NCBI GenBank assembly: GCA_964497475.1 | Contig: CAZCDM010000069.1 | Span: 1 to 11,802 of the forward strand | Direction of reading: 5' to 3' | Origin: CAZCDM01 sp964497475 | GTDB taxonomy: Bacteria > Planctomycetota > Phycisphaerae > SM23-33 | Length of the DNA stretch: 11,802 nucleotides | Shown: positions 5,818-11,802 of the stretch, piece by piece | Position numbering within the stretch: position 1 is the stretch's first letter | How the letters are laid out: each line of letters opens with the position of its first letter | Notes under the pieces: generated by a model | Database searches by the model: none | Seen by the model: only the letters and a program-made list of their open reading frames with translations | What the model was told of the DNA's origin: nothing | Program-made: the position numbers and the translations under genes

Positions 5818-6531
5818 ATGTCGGAGTTTGTGAAGACCGATCCTGGGATTCGGTCGGCGGAGAAAAAAAAGGCAGCTCAACTCGCACCGCCGCTGACGGC
5901 TTCGATCGTCGGGGCGGAACGGTTACTTCACTTTGGGCTTTGCGAGCTTCTGGCCAAGCGGAACATCAACGTCGTGGCCCTGCCGGATTCCGATGAACCC
6001 TCAGCCACGGCCGTCGATGATCTGGACTGCATCATCCTTGTAATGCGTGGGGGCAGTTACTCTTCGCTGCACGATGTACAACAGCAGATGGCCGACCTGG
6101 ACGGCACGCCGCTGGTGATCCTCTCGGAACATATCTCTCGCGGGCAGGTCTACGCCGCCCTGCGTATCGGGGCCAAGGGGTATCTCGACCTGGACTGCCA
6201 TCCGGACGAACTGGCCCGGGCGATCCGCATGGCCACGCAGGGCAAGGTGCAACTGGCCGCCGAGGTCGCCGCCCTGCTCGTCAACGATGTCTCCAAAGCC
6301 ATCGAGCCCGACGGCTCGGCCGGGCTGCCCAGCCTCGATCTGTCGAAGCGCGAAACCGAAATCGTGCAGTATCTCTGCGAGGGCCTCAGCAGCAAGGAAG
6401 TCGCCCGCCACCTGCACCTCTCAGCCAAGACGGTCGAGAACCATCGCTACAACATCTACCGCAAGTGCGAGGTATCGAGCATTGCCGGGCTGATGCGCTA
6501 CGCGATTCAGCATGGCATGATTTCGATCTGA
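5818..6531 (+). CDS. LuxR/NarL-type regulator with a degenerate (pseudo-)receiver
   Basis: The 237-residue protein has the NarL layout. A receiver-like domain (about 27-145) is followed by a linker and a LuxR HTH (about 172-235) with LSKRETEIVQYLCEGLSSKEVA and LSAKTVENHRYNIYRK. The receiver has lost its phosphorylation site. The acidic pair is replaced by G32-A33, the phosphoacceptor position is V75 (in CIILVMRGG), and the lysine of the usual GYLLKD is L125 (in GYLDLD); only S103 remains at the Thr/Ser position. The fold landmarks (RIGAKGYL, PDELARAIRMATQGK) are intact, so the domain is probably an unphosphorylated dimerisation or ligand/protein sensor. The ATG at 5818 follows GGAGG (5807-5811) by six bases. 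An in-frame ATG at 5788 is less well placed. It faces uvrC tail to tail, 29 bp apart. Confidence 0.92.
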   Translation: MSEFVKTDPGIRSAEKKKAAQLAPPLTASIVGAERLLHFGLCELLAKRNINVVALPDSDEPSATAVDDLDCIILVMRGGSYSSLHDVQQQMADLDGTPLVILSEHISRGQVYAALRIGAKGYLDLDCHPDELARAIRMATQGKVQLAAEVAALLVNDVSKAIEPDGSAGLPSLDLSKRETEIVQYLCEGLSSKEVARHLHLSAKTVENHRYNIYRKCEVSSIAGLMRYAIQHGMISI

Positions 6532-6560
6532 CGACCGGGGGCTGATCGGGGAATTTCGCC

Positions 6561-7904
6561 TCACCGTTCCAGCGTGCTTTTGCGCCGCAGGATGTGGTGG
6601 TAATGCTGGACGAAGCGGTGAGCCTCATCGCGGACGCTCTGGAGCAGTCGCAGGCCCGCGTCGCGGCGGGGCAGTTTGAGCGGCTCGGCCCGGCCGTGGA
6701 CGTACACGATCTCCTCCTTCTTGGCCAGACTCGCCAGCACGGGCGGCTGATAGTCCAGCCCCTCGAAAACCTCCCACGCCGCCGACAGCTGCCCCGGCCC
6801 GCCGTCGATCAGAATGACATCCGGAAACAGCCCCTCGTTGCGGACAGCTTGGCGGTACCGCCGGGCGACCACCTCGCGGATCGACGCGAAATCGTCATTG
6901 CCCTCCACCGTGCGAATGCGGTACCGCCGGTAAGCGTTCTTGAACGGCTTGCCGTCCAGGAAGCACACCAGCGAGCCGCAACTGTCCTGCCCCTGCAGGT
7001 GCGCGATGTCAATGCCCTCGATGGTCCGCGGCGGCTCGTCGAGTTCCAGCAGCCCGGCCAGGCGGGACAACCCATCGGCCGGGTCCACGTAAAACACCTC
7101 CGGCTGGACGTCCTGCTCGGCCAGGCCACGCTGCTGAAGGTTCTGCAACGCCTTGAGCTGATCGCGCAGCTCGGCGGCGCGCTCGTACTGCTGCTGGCCG
7201 GCTGCGTCGGCCATGGCCTCGGTAAGCTCCTTGCGAAGCTGCGTGCCCTTGGAGTCCAGGAACTGCTTCAGCCGGCGGATCTGCTCGGCGTAGCTCTCCT
7301 TGCTGACCCGCGCGCCGCAAGGCCCGGTGCACTGCTTGATGTTGAACAGGATGCACGGGCGGAAGTGGCGGCGGTCTTCGTCGGCCTCGTCGATGTCCAG
7401 CTTGCACGTGCGGAACCGGAAGACCCGCTGCAGCAGCGGCAGCGACTGGCGGAGGTCCCAGGAGTTCACGAACGGGCCGTACAGCCGGACCCGGCTGGTT
7501 TGCGGCTGGCGGGTGATCGAGACGCGCGGAAAATCCTCGTGCGTGGTGATCTGCAGGTACGGGTAGCTCTTGCCGTCTTTGAGGCGTTCGTTGAACCGCG
7601 GCTGGATGTCTTTGATCAGCCGGTTCTCCTGGAGCAGCGCGTCGACCTCGCTGTCGCATTCGATGACGGCGACGTCCTCGACAAGCTCGCGGATCATGCG
7701 GTCGATCTCCGGGCCTCGGCTGGCGACGAGGTTCGCGCCGGGCTGGAGGTAACTGGCCACGCGGCTGCGGAGCGACTTGGCCTTGCCGACGTACAGCACC
7801 ACACCCGCGGCGTCCTTGAAGAGGTACACGCCCGGGCCGGTCGACAGCTCCGCGACCGCCGCGCGAAGGTCTTCCAGAATGGCCGCTCGGTTCCGCTTGG
7901 TCAT
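6561..7904 (-). CDS. uvrC: Excinuclease ABC subunit C, lacking the C-terminal HhH region
   Basis: UvrC makes the dual incisions of nucleotide excision repair with UvrA and UvrB. The 447-residue product shows these parts in order. A GIY-YIG nuclease (about 22-103) has GVY, YVG, R46 and catalytic-type E93. A four-cysteine Fe-S cluster site follows (C167, C184, C192, C196). A UVR motif for UvrB contact lies at about 216-253. The RNase H-like nuclease has D299, D367 and H429. It then stops at HHILRRKSTLER, exactly where the tandem helix-hairpin-helix domain (PGIG.K..) normally begins; typical UvrC has about 600 residues. The bases past the stop belong to the convergent luxR gene, so no frameshifted remnant exists. 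The ATG at 7904 is the family start; the frame continues upstream but there it is antisense to dacB. No SD is seen, and TATAAT lies six bases before the ATG. Confidence 0.95.
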   Translation of the reverse strand: MTKRNRAAILEDLRAAVAELSTGPGVYLFKDAAGVVLYVGKAKSLRSRVASYLQPGANLVASRGPEIDRMIRELVEDVAVIECDSEVDALLQENRLIKDIQPRFNERLKDGKSYPYLQITTHEDFPRVSITRQPQTSRVRLYGPFVNSWDLRQSLPLLQRVFRFRTCKLDIDEADEDRRHFRPCILFNIKQCTGPCGARVSKESYAEQIRRLKQFLDSKGTQLRKELTEAMADAAGQQQYERAAELRDQLKALQNLQQRGLAEQDVQPEVFYVDPADGLSRLAGLLELDEPPRTIEGIDIAHLQGQDSCGSLVCFLDGKPFKNAYRRYRIRTVEGNDDFASIREVVARRYRQAVRNEGLFPDVILIDGGPGQLSAAWEVFEGLDYQPPVLASLAKKEEIVYVHGRAEPLKLPRRDAGLRLLQSVRDEAHRFVQHYHHILRRKSTLER

Positions 7905-7910
7905 GGGTTC

Positions 7911-7916
7911 ATTATA
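7911..7916 (-). promoter_or_regulatory. -10 box TATAAT of uvrC, implying a leaderless start
   Basis: On the minus strand a perfect TATAAT (7916-7911) is followed by six bases and the uvrC ATG. Transcription from it would begin at or within a base or two of the ATG. The -35 region is poor (TTTCGT, 7940-7935, at an 18-bp spacing). Confidence 0.45.
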
Positions 7917-7957
7917 AGGCCCCACGCCGGCCGGACGAAATCCATCCCGCTGGCCGA

Positions 7958-7963
7958 TAAAAT
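7958..7963 (+). promoter_or_regulatory. -10 box TAAAAT of dacB, implying a leaderless start
   Basis: GATAAAAT (TAAAAT at 7958-7963) is five bases before the dacB ATG at 7969 and no SD is present. The divergent uvrC/dacB spacer is only 64 bp, so the two promoters would lie back to back. Confidence 0.4.
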
Positions 7964-7968
7964 CAAAG

Positions 7969-9405
7969 ATGCCCCGCCGCACACACATTCCGATTTGCCT
8001 TGTCCTGGCGATGGGCCTGGCCGCCCTGCCCGCCCAGGCCGACGACCTGGCCGGCGAGATCGCTGCACAGATCGCCACCTTTGAAAAGGCCAGGCTCGGG
8101 CAGGTGGGGTTTTCTGCGGTCGACCTGGCCACGGGCCAGCCGCTGGCAGCCCACAATGCCGCCGCGCCCATGACCCCGGCCAGCAACCAGAAGCTGCTGA
8201 CGCTGGCCTTCGCAGCCGACCGGCTCGGGCCCGACGGGCAATTCGTCACGTCGCTCTACCGGCGGGGCAATCGGCTGATGCTTACCGGCGATGGCGACCC
8301 GCTGCTGGGCGACCCGGTGCTGGCCGGCCGGGCCGGGCGGAGCATCTACACGGAACTCGACCGCTGGGCCGCCCAGGCCGTCAAGCGGCTGGACGCCAAG
8401 GCGCCGGCCGACATCGTCGTGCTGCGAACCCCCAGCCGGTACGACCCGCCGGTCCACCCGGACTGGTCGAAGCACGACATCACCCGGTGGTACGGCGCGC
8501 CGGTCGGCGAGCTGAACTTCCACGACAACTGCTACGACGTGACCTTCCTCGCGCAGAACAAAACCATCGTCCCGGCCATCAGCCCGGCCAGCCGATTCAT
8601 TCGCACGGCCAATGAAACCCGCCCGGGCAAGAAGCACCTCTGGCGGCTGGTGACCACGCCGGACGAGAATCGCCTGACGGTCAAGGGCACGGTCCGGGCG
8701 GCGTCGGCCGATCCGATCAGCTCGCCGATGGCCGACCCGGCGATGGTCCTGGCACGGGTGCTGGGCGACCGGCTCGTCCGCGCCGGGCAGCCCGTGGGCC
8801 GATTCGGCCGGGCCGACCGCACCGCCCGCTCGCTGGCCGGGGCGGAGCTGCTGGCCTCGACGGCCACGCCCATATCGGCCGTCATGGCCCGGGCGGGCAA
8901 GCGGAGCCTGAACCTCGCCGCCGAAGCCCTGCTGCTGCGCGCCGGCGATGGAACCTGGACCGGCTCGGCCGAGGCGATGACGAAATACCTCCTGACTGCC
9001 CGCGGGCTGGACGCCGCCGGGCTGGTCGTTCGCGACGGCAGCGGGCTAAGCCGGCAGAATCGCTGCTCGGCGGGCAACTTTACCACGCTGCTGTCAGCCA
9101 TGGTTCGCACCCCGCAGGCCGGGGCGTACCTGGCCGCCCTGCCACGCAGTGGCAAAGATGGCACGCTGCGACGGCGACTCGATTCCGACCTGGCCGAAGG
9201 GCGCATCATCGCCAAGAGCGGCGTGCTGACGGGGGTGGTGGCCCTGAGCGGGTACGTGCTGGACGAGGAGAATCGCCCGAGGGTGGCCTTTTCGATTCTG
9301 GTCAATCGCGCCCGGCCGAACTGGAAGGCCAAGCGTCTCGCCGACACCCTCTGCCGACAGCTGATCCGCTGGGTCGATGCCCAGCCTCTCAGCCCTGCTC
9401 GGTAA
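7969..9405 (+). CDS. dacB: D-alanyl-D-alanine carboxypeptidase/endopeptidase (PBP4, peptidase S13)
   Basis: A periplasmic enzyme that trims peptidoglycan stem peptides and cuts cross-links. The 478-residue product is almost the length of E. coli DacB. An N-terminal signal peptide (basic MPRR, a hydrophobic core, then PAQA before D25) shows export. The three active-site motifs are present: S72-N-Q-K75 (nucleophile), S313-L-N315, and K416-S-G418 as a KSG variant of KTG in AKSGVLTGVVALSGYV. DGSGLSR (356-362) is also typical. The region between the first and second motifs (about 95-290) is the large insertion typical of class C enzymes. A lone copy shows that this organism makes a cross-linked wall. 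The last 17 bases overlap the end of accA on the other strand. Confidence 0.95.
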   Translation: MPRRTHIPICLVLAMGLAALPAQADDLAGEIAAQIATFEKARLGQVGFSAVDLATGQPLAAHNAAAPMTPASNQKLLTLAFAADRLGPDGQFVTSLYRRGNRLMLTGDGDPLLGDPVLAGRAGRSIYTELDRWAAQAVKRLDAKAPADIVVLRTPSRYDPPVHPDWSKHDITRWYGAPVGELNFHDNCYDVTFLAQNKTIVPAISPASRFIRTANETRPGKKHLWRLVTTPDENRLTVKGTVRAASADPISSPMADPAMVLARVLGDRLVRAGQPVGRFGRADRTARSLAGAELLASTATPISAVMARAGKRSLNLAAEALLLRAGDGTWTGSAEAMTKYLLTARGLDAAGLVVRDGSGLSRQNRCSAGNFTTLLSAMVRTPQAGAYLAALPRSGKDGTLRRRLDSDLAEGRIIAKSGVLTGVVALSGYVLDEENRPRVAFSILVNRARPNWKAKRLADTLCRQLIRWVDAQPLSPAR

Positions 9406-10378
9406 ACCGCCCGCGGGCCCGCCAGGCGGCGTAGCGTTCGTCCAGCAGCGTGTCGATGCCCTTGCGCTTCAGCGATCGCAGCGAGCGGACGATGAACTGT
9501 TCGAGATTGTGGGCCGCCTCGGCCGGGTTGCGATGCGCCCCGCCCAGCGGTTCGTCGATGACCTGGTCGACCACGTCCAGCTCGATCAGTTGCGGGCCGG
9601 TGAGCTTGAGAGCCTCGGCCGCCTCCGGTGCCTTCTCGCCGGTTCGCCAGAGGATGCTCGCACAGCCTTCGGGGCTGATGACGGAGTAGTAGGCGTACTG
9701 CATCATGCCGATGCGGTCGCCGACGGCAATGCCCAGGGCCCCGCCGCTGCCGCCCTCGCCGATGACGACGCAGACAATCGGCGTCCGCAGCCGGGCCATC
9801 TCGCGGAGATTCACGGCGATGGCCTCGGCCACGCCCCGCTCCTCGCTGCCCAGGCCCGGATACGCCCCCGGCGTGTCGATCAGCGTCACGACCGGCAGGT
9901 GATATTTTTCAGCCAGCTTCATCGCCCGCAGCGCCTTGCGGTATCCCTCCGGCTGGGCCATGCCGAAGTTCTGGGCGATCTTCTCTTTGGTATCGCGCCC
10001 CTTGTGCTGGACGATGGCGACGACCTTCTCCGTGCCGATGCGCCCCAGGCCGGTGATGATCGCCTTGTCGTCGGCGAAGCGCCGGTCGCCGTGCAGCTCG
10101 ATGAAGTTCTTGACGATCGCGCGGATGTAATCCTTGCCGAGGGGCCTGCGGGGGTGACGGGAGACCTGCACCGTCTCCCAGGCCGACAGCGAACCGTAGG
10201 TCTTGCTCAGCAGCGAGACGTACTGGTCGCGCAGCTGGCGGATTTCGCTGTTGTAGTCCCGTCCGGACTTGGCCTGCTCGGCCTCGAGGCGCGTGATCTG
10301 CTGCTGAAGCTCGACGATGGGCTTCTCGAAGGGCAGCGACGGGCCTTCGTCGACGGGTTGTGCGTTGCTCTCGGCCAT
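9389..10378 (-). CDS. accA: Acetyl-CoA carboxylase carboxyltransferase subunit alpha
   Basis: AccA pairs with AccD to move the carboxyl group from carboxybiotin to acetyl-CoA, the committed step of fatty-acid synthesis. The 329-residue product is close to the usual length. An N-terminal helical region (about 18-60), with coiled-coil-like IVELQQQITRLEAEQ, leads into the crotonase-like fold. Landmarks are HGDRRFADDKAI (96-107), PEGYRKALR (143-151), LIDTPGAYPG (166-175), GEGGSGGALGIAVGDR (207-222) and ISPEGCASILWR (234-245). The ATG at 10378 has a GGAG six bases upstream; the frame extends 25 codons further but without an SD. The partner accD is not in the window. The small lipoprotein gene lies upstream on the same strand, 134 bp away, and may share transcripts. 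Confidence 0.96.
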   Translation of the reverse strand: MAESNAQPVDEGPSLPFEKPIVELQQQITRLEAEQAKSGRDYNSEIRQLRDQYVSLLSKTYGSLSAWETVQVSRHPRRPLGKDYIRAIVKNFIELHGDRRFADDKAIITGLGRIGTEKVVAIVQHKGRDTKEKIAQNFGMAQPEGYRKALRAMKLAEKYHLPVVTLIDTPGAYPGLGSEERGVAEAIAVNLREMARLRTPIVCVVIGEGGSGGALGIAVGDRIGMMQYAYYSVISPEGCASILWRTGEKAPEAAEALKLTGPQLIELDVVDQVIDEPLGGAHRNPAEAAHNLEQFIVRSLRSLKRKGIDTLLDERYAAWRARGRFTEQG

Positions 10379-10512
10379 TGTGCTCTCCGGCGGACGGTCC
10401 GGCCCGCCTTCAAACCAGGGCCAGTTCTGGGCCCCGGACCATTTCTTCCGCACAGTGTTACCAGAAACGCTTCGTCAAGACAAGGCCAATCCACCGCCGA
10501 CGGCCGGGGCGA

Positions 10513-10800
10513 TCAGTCGCATCGCCGGCGCGACCAGCCAGGCCGCTCGTACCGGTCATAGCGGTCCACGCGACGGTAGGTCACTTTCCAGTCGTCCCGA
10601 CTGCGGTACCGCGGGGTGCAGCTGTCACAGCGGCACCATCGGCGGTGGTGGCGGATGTGCCTTCGATGGCCCCGGCGGTGGTGATAGTCGTGGTCGTCGC
10701 AGCCGGCCGCCAGCAATACCCCAGCCAGCACCAGCGGCAGCAGAAGATACCGGCCAAGCCGGTGGCCAGAGGTCCGCTTCGTTACTTCAGGGCGTGTCAT
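10513..10800 (-). CDS. Small His/Arg-rich lipoprotein with a Cys cluster
   Basis: The 95-residue product has a lipoprotein signal: basic N-terminal residues, the hydrophobic run YLLLPLVLAGVLLAAG (18-33) and the lipobox L-A-A-G with C34 as the lipidated cysteine. The two aspartates after C34 would favour the inner membrane under the E. coli sorting rule, but whether that rule holds here is unknown. The mature part is very rich in His and Arg (37-54) and has C56, C58 and C61 in WCRCDSC, with C94 near the end, followed by a Tyr/Arg/Asp-rich tail. Metal binding is possible but not shown. The ATG at 10800 follows a GGAG by eight bases; another ATG six bases earlier almost touches that SD. I recognise no family, and low-complexity composition makes homology searches unreliable. 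Confidence 0.6.
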   Translation of the reverse strand: MTRPEVTKRTSGHRLGRYLLLPLVLAGVLLAAGCDDHDYHHRRGHRRHIRHHRRWCRCDSCTPRYRSRDDWKVTYRRVDRYDRYERPGWSRRRCD

Positions 10801-10870
10801 GCTCATTCTCCAGGTCCGACGAGGAAATTGATCCTGTCGCAACCCTGCCTGATGAGCCTGTGGGTCCCCA

Positions 10871-10900
10871 CGCCAAATCGTTACACCCCGTCCGATAAAA
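10871..10900. repeat. Shared 30-bp intergenic motif, copy 2
   Basis: Ungapped match at 24 of 30 positions to 5622-5651, with exact GTTACACC and the shared CCG-R-TAAAA end. Here it lies 70 bp before the lipoprotein ATG, directly next to the terminator-like hairpin, whose T run on the minus strand is the motif's AAAAA end. Confidence 0.5.
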
Positions 10901-10966
10901 ACGAAGGCACCCAACCTGGCGTTGGATGCCTTTGTGACAGCGCCCAAGGCAAATTTCGTCTTGCCT
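10897..10966 (-). promoter_or_regulatory. Attenuator-like leader upstream of the lipoprotein gene
   Basis: Read on the minus strand, four short segments occur in order: AGGCAA (10966-10961), TTGCCTT (10952-10946), AAGGCA (10932-10927) and TGCCTT (10909-10904), followed by CG and five T residues. Segments 3 and 4 are the ends of a 12-bp stem with a 5-base loop (10904-10932), a good intrinsic terminator. Segments 1 and 2 form a 6-bp hairpin, and segments 2 and 3 can pair instead. This is the classical layout of terminator and antiterminator. No leader peptide or known riboswitch core is recognised. Confidence 0.45.
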
Positions 10967-11153
10967 CGCGATATCTATGTCGGCATAACCACCCGGCCCG
11001 CTTGAATCGGCTGATTTTTCCCGCCTCCTCGCCCTGCCCGAATCGATCGTCCATGCAGAAATAATCAAATTCTTATCGAATTACATCTTAGGCATAAGAA
11101 AAGAGTTACAGGGGCTTTCTTTCGCGTGGATATACTTTTTCACGGCAGGCATA

Positions 11154-11182
11154 TTGCTTTTTTTGGGGGGTTCGGATATGCT
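11154..11182 (+). promoter_or_regulatory. Candidate protease promoter with a T/G homopolymer spacer
   Basis: TTGCTT (11154-11159), a 17-bp spacer and TATGCT (11177-11182) form a modest sigma70-type promoter. The spacer contains most of a T7 run followed by six G (11158-11170). A start near 11189 would give a leader of about 110 nt to the ATG at 11298. Confidence 0.4.
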
Positions 11183-11264
11183 ATGTTTAGTTGATTGAGC
11201 CTTCGGCCGGGCCCGCTCCGCCCACCACGCCGAGACAATTGAGCCTGAGGAGGAAGAGTCGCTC

Positions 11265-11280
11265 CGGAGTTACCACTCCG
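11265..11280 (+). promoter_or_regulatory. Hairpin just upstream of the protease ribosome-binding site
   Basis: CGGAGT and ACTCCG form a perfect 6-bp stem around a TACC loop. It ends six bases before the SD GGGAG (11287-11291), which is six bases from the ATG. The CTCC of either arm could instead pair with the SD, so translation could be modulated here. Confidence 0.35.
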
Positions 11281-11297
11281 TAACACGGGAGACATAT

Positions 11298-11802
11298 ATG
11301 TCTGCGCGTCGTTTGATGATGGTTGTATCAATCGCAGGGATTTGTTCGCTGGCTTCGGTTTCTTCCGGCATGATGTACTACTCGGCTGAGTCGCCCACCG
11401 GCGTGACCAGCGCCCCGACCGGTGGCTACGCCAACAGCGGCTGGGACTACCAAGGCACCTGGTCGAACAGCTGGACCGGCATTCCCATTGCGCCCAAGCA
11501 TTTTGTCACCGTCAAGCACCTCTTCTCCGACTCCGACGCCATGAACAAAACCTTTGTCTACAAAGGTGTGAGCTATACTCCCACGGAAGTCATCACCGAT
11601 TCCCAGAGCGACCTCCGCATTATCAAAGTCGACAAAATTTTTCCTGACTACGCTCCGCTCTACACCAAGACCGACGAAGTCGGCAAAGAAGCCGTCATCC
11701 ACGGCCGGGGGTACAACACCCGCGGCGATACAGTCTCTGGCCATGGCTGGAAGGAAACCACCAGCGGCGCTGCCCTGCGATGGGGCGTCAACACCATCTC
11801 CG
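11298..11802 (+). CDS. Secreted trypsin-like serine protease, N-terminal part (cut by window edge)
   Basis: The frame is open to the end of the window (168 codons). Residues 1-24 are a signal peptide: MSARR, a hydrophobic stretch, then a small-residue SVSSG. From about 60 the pattern resembles chymotrypsin-fold proteins. GIPIAPKHFVTVKH matches the strand ending in the catalytic histidine (H74), and DSQSDLRIIKVD fits the catalytic aspartate region (D105). The serine motif GDSGG would be beyond the edge, so activity cannot be judged. Such proteins in planctomycetes and verrucomicrobia often end in a PEP-CTERM type anchor, also not visible here. The start is secure: GGGAG lies six bases before the ATG. 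Alternatives are an inactive protease-like surface protein. The upstream spacer holds the regulatory candidates listed. Confidence 0.75.
   Translation, partial: MSARRLMMVVSIAGICSLASVSSGMMYYSAESPTGVTSAPTGGYANSGWDYQGTWSNSWTGIPIAPKHFVTVKHLFSDSDAMNKTFVYKGVSYTPTEVITDSQSDLRIIKVDKIFPDYAPLYTKTDEVGKEAVIHGRGYNTRGDTVSGHGWKETTSGAALRWGVNTIS

Noticed and set aside
7953..7960. Sigma28 (FliA) -10 element GCCGATAA before dacB, with similar CCGATAA at 5692 and 10892
   Set aside because: The -35 TAAA is absent at the required distance in all three places and no flagellar gene is in the window.
6594..8084. Long plus-strand open frame antisense to uvrC
   Set aside because: It is a mirror of uvrC with no recognisable domain; the uvrC frame has all its catalytic residues. 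The same applies to plus-strand frames at 1148-2263, 3870-4964 and 9377-10561.
7905..8249. N-terminal extension of uvrC by 115 codons
   Set aside because: The frame is open, but there it is antisense to the dacB signal peptide region. UvrC proteins begin close to MTKRNRAAILEDL, just before the GIY-YIG domain.

Overview
The window is GC-rich, single-copy bacterial chromosome. Codon third positions are strongly G/C, genes are mostly transcribed singly on alternating strands, and the intergenic spaces hold modular palindromic repeats built on GCCCT-GAA-AGGGC and CCGGGGGC-N4-GCCCCCGG hairpins. With the HTH-receiver fusion protein and the secreted trypsin-like protein, this suggests a planctomycete, perhaps of the Phycisphaerae type. 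That placement is inference; there is no rRNA or tRNA gene here to settle it.

Layout, left to right. A possible last few codons of a gene (1-25) are followed by a repeat block (59-268) and a minus-strand terminator. Next come a minus-strand response regulator with an N-terminal MerR/excisionase-type HTH (322-885), mntP on plus (1167-1769) and a two-CBS protein on minus (1775-2176). A 728-bp gene-free stretch (2177-2904) carries repeats related to the first block. It is followed by truA on plus (2905-3669) and an MFS-type permease on minus (3651-4853). A 127-residue unrecognised protein (5047-5430) and a LuxR-type regulator with a degenerate receiver (5818-6531) are on plus. uvrC on minus (6561-7904) lacks its usual C-terminal helix-hairpin-helix region. 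dacB/PBP4 is on plus (7969-9405), accA on minus (9389-10378), a small His/Arg-rich lipoprotein on minus (10513-10800), and the start of a secreted trypsin-like serine protease on plus (11298 to the window edge).

The genes do not form one pathway. They are housekeeping functions (tRNA pseudouridylation, nucleotide excision repair, fatty-acid synthesis, peptidoglycan trimming, Mn homeostasis) interleaved with two regulators and two envelope or secreted proteins. Four convergent pairs meet tail to tail: mntP/CBS 5 bp apart, truA/MFS overlapping by 19 bp, luxR/uvrC 29 bp apart, dacB/accA overlapping by 17 bp. Several genes without a Shine-Dalgarno (truA, MFS, uvrC, dacB) have a -10-like hexamer 5-8 nt before the ATG, which suggests leaderless mRNAs. 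Others (5047, luxR, accA, lipoprotein, protease) have clear SDs.

I see no phage, insertion sequence, CRISPR array, defence locus or biosynthetic cluster. The most interesting signals are regulatory and architectural: an attenuator-like set of four alternating complementary segments before the lipoprotein gene, a T7G6 homopolymer tract filling the spacer of the putative protease promoter, a 30-bp motif shared by two distant intergenic regions, a nested hairpin before luxR, the shortened UvrC and the receiver stripped of its phosphorylation residues.
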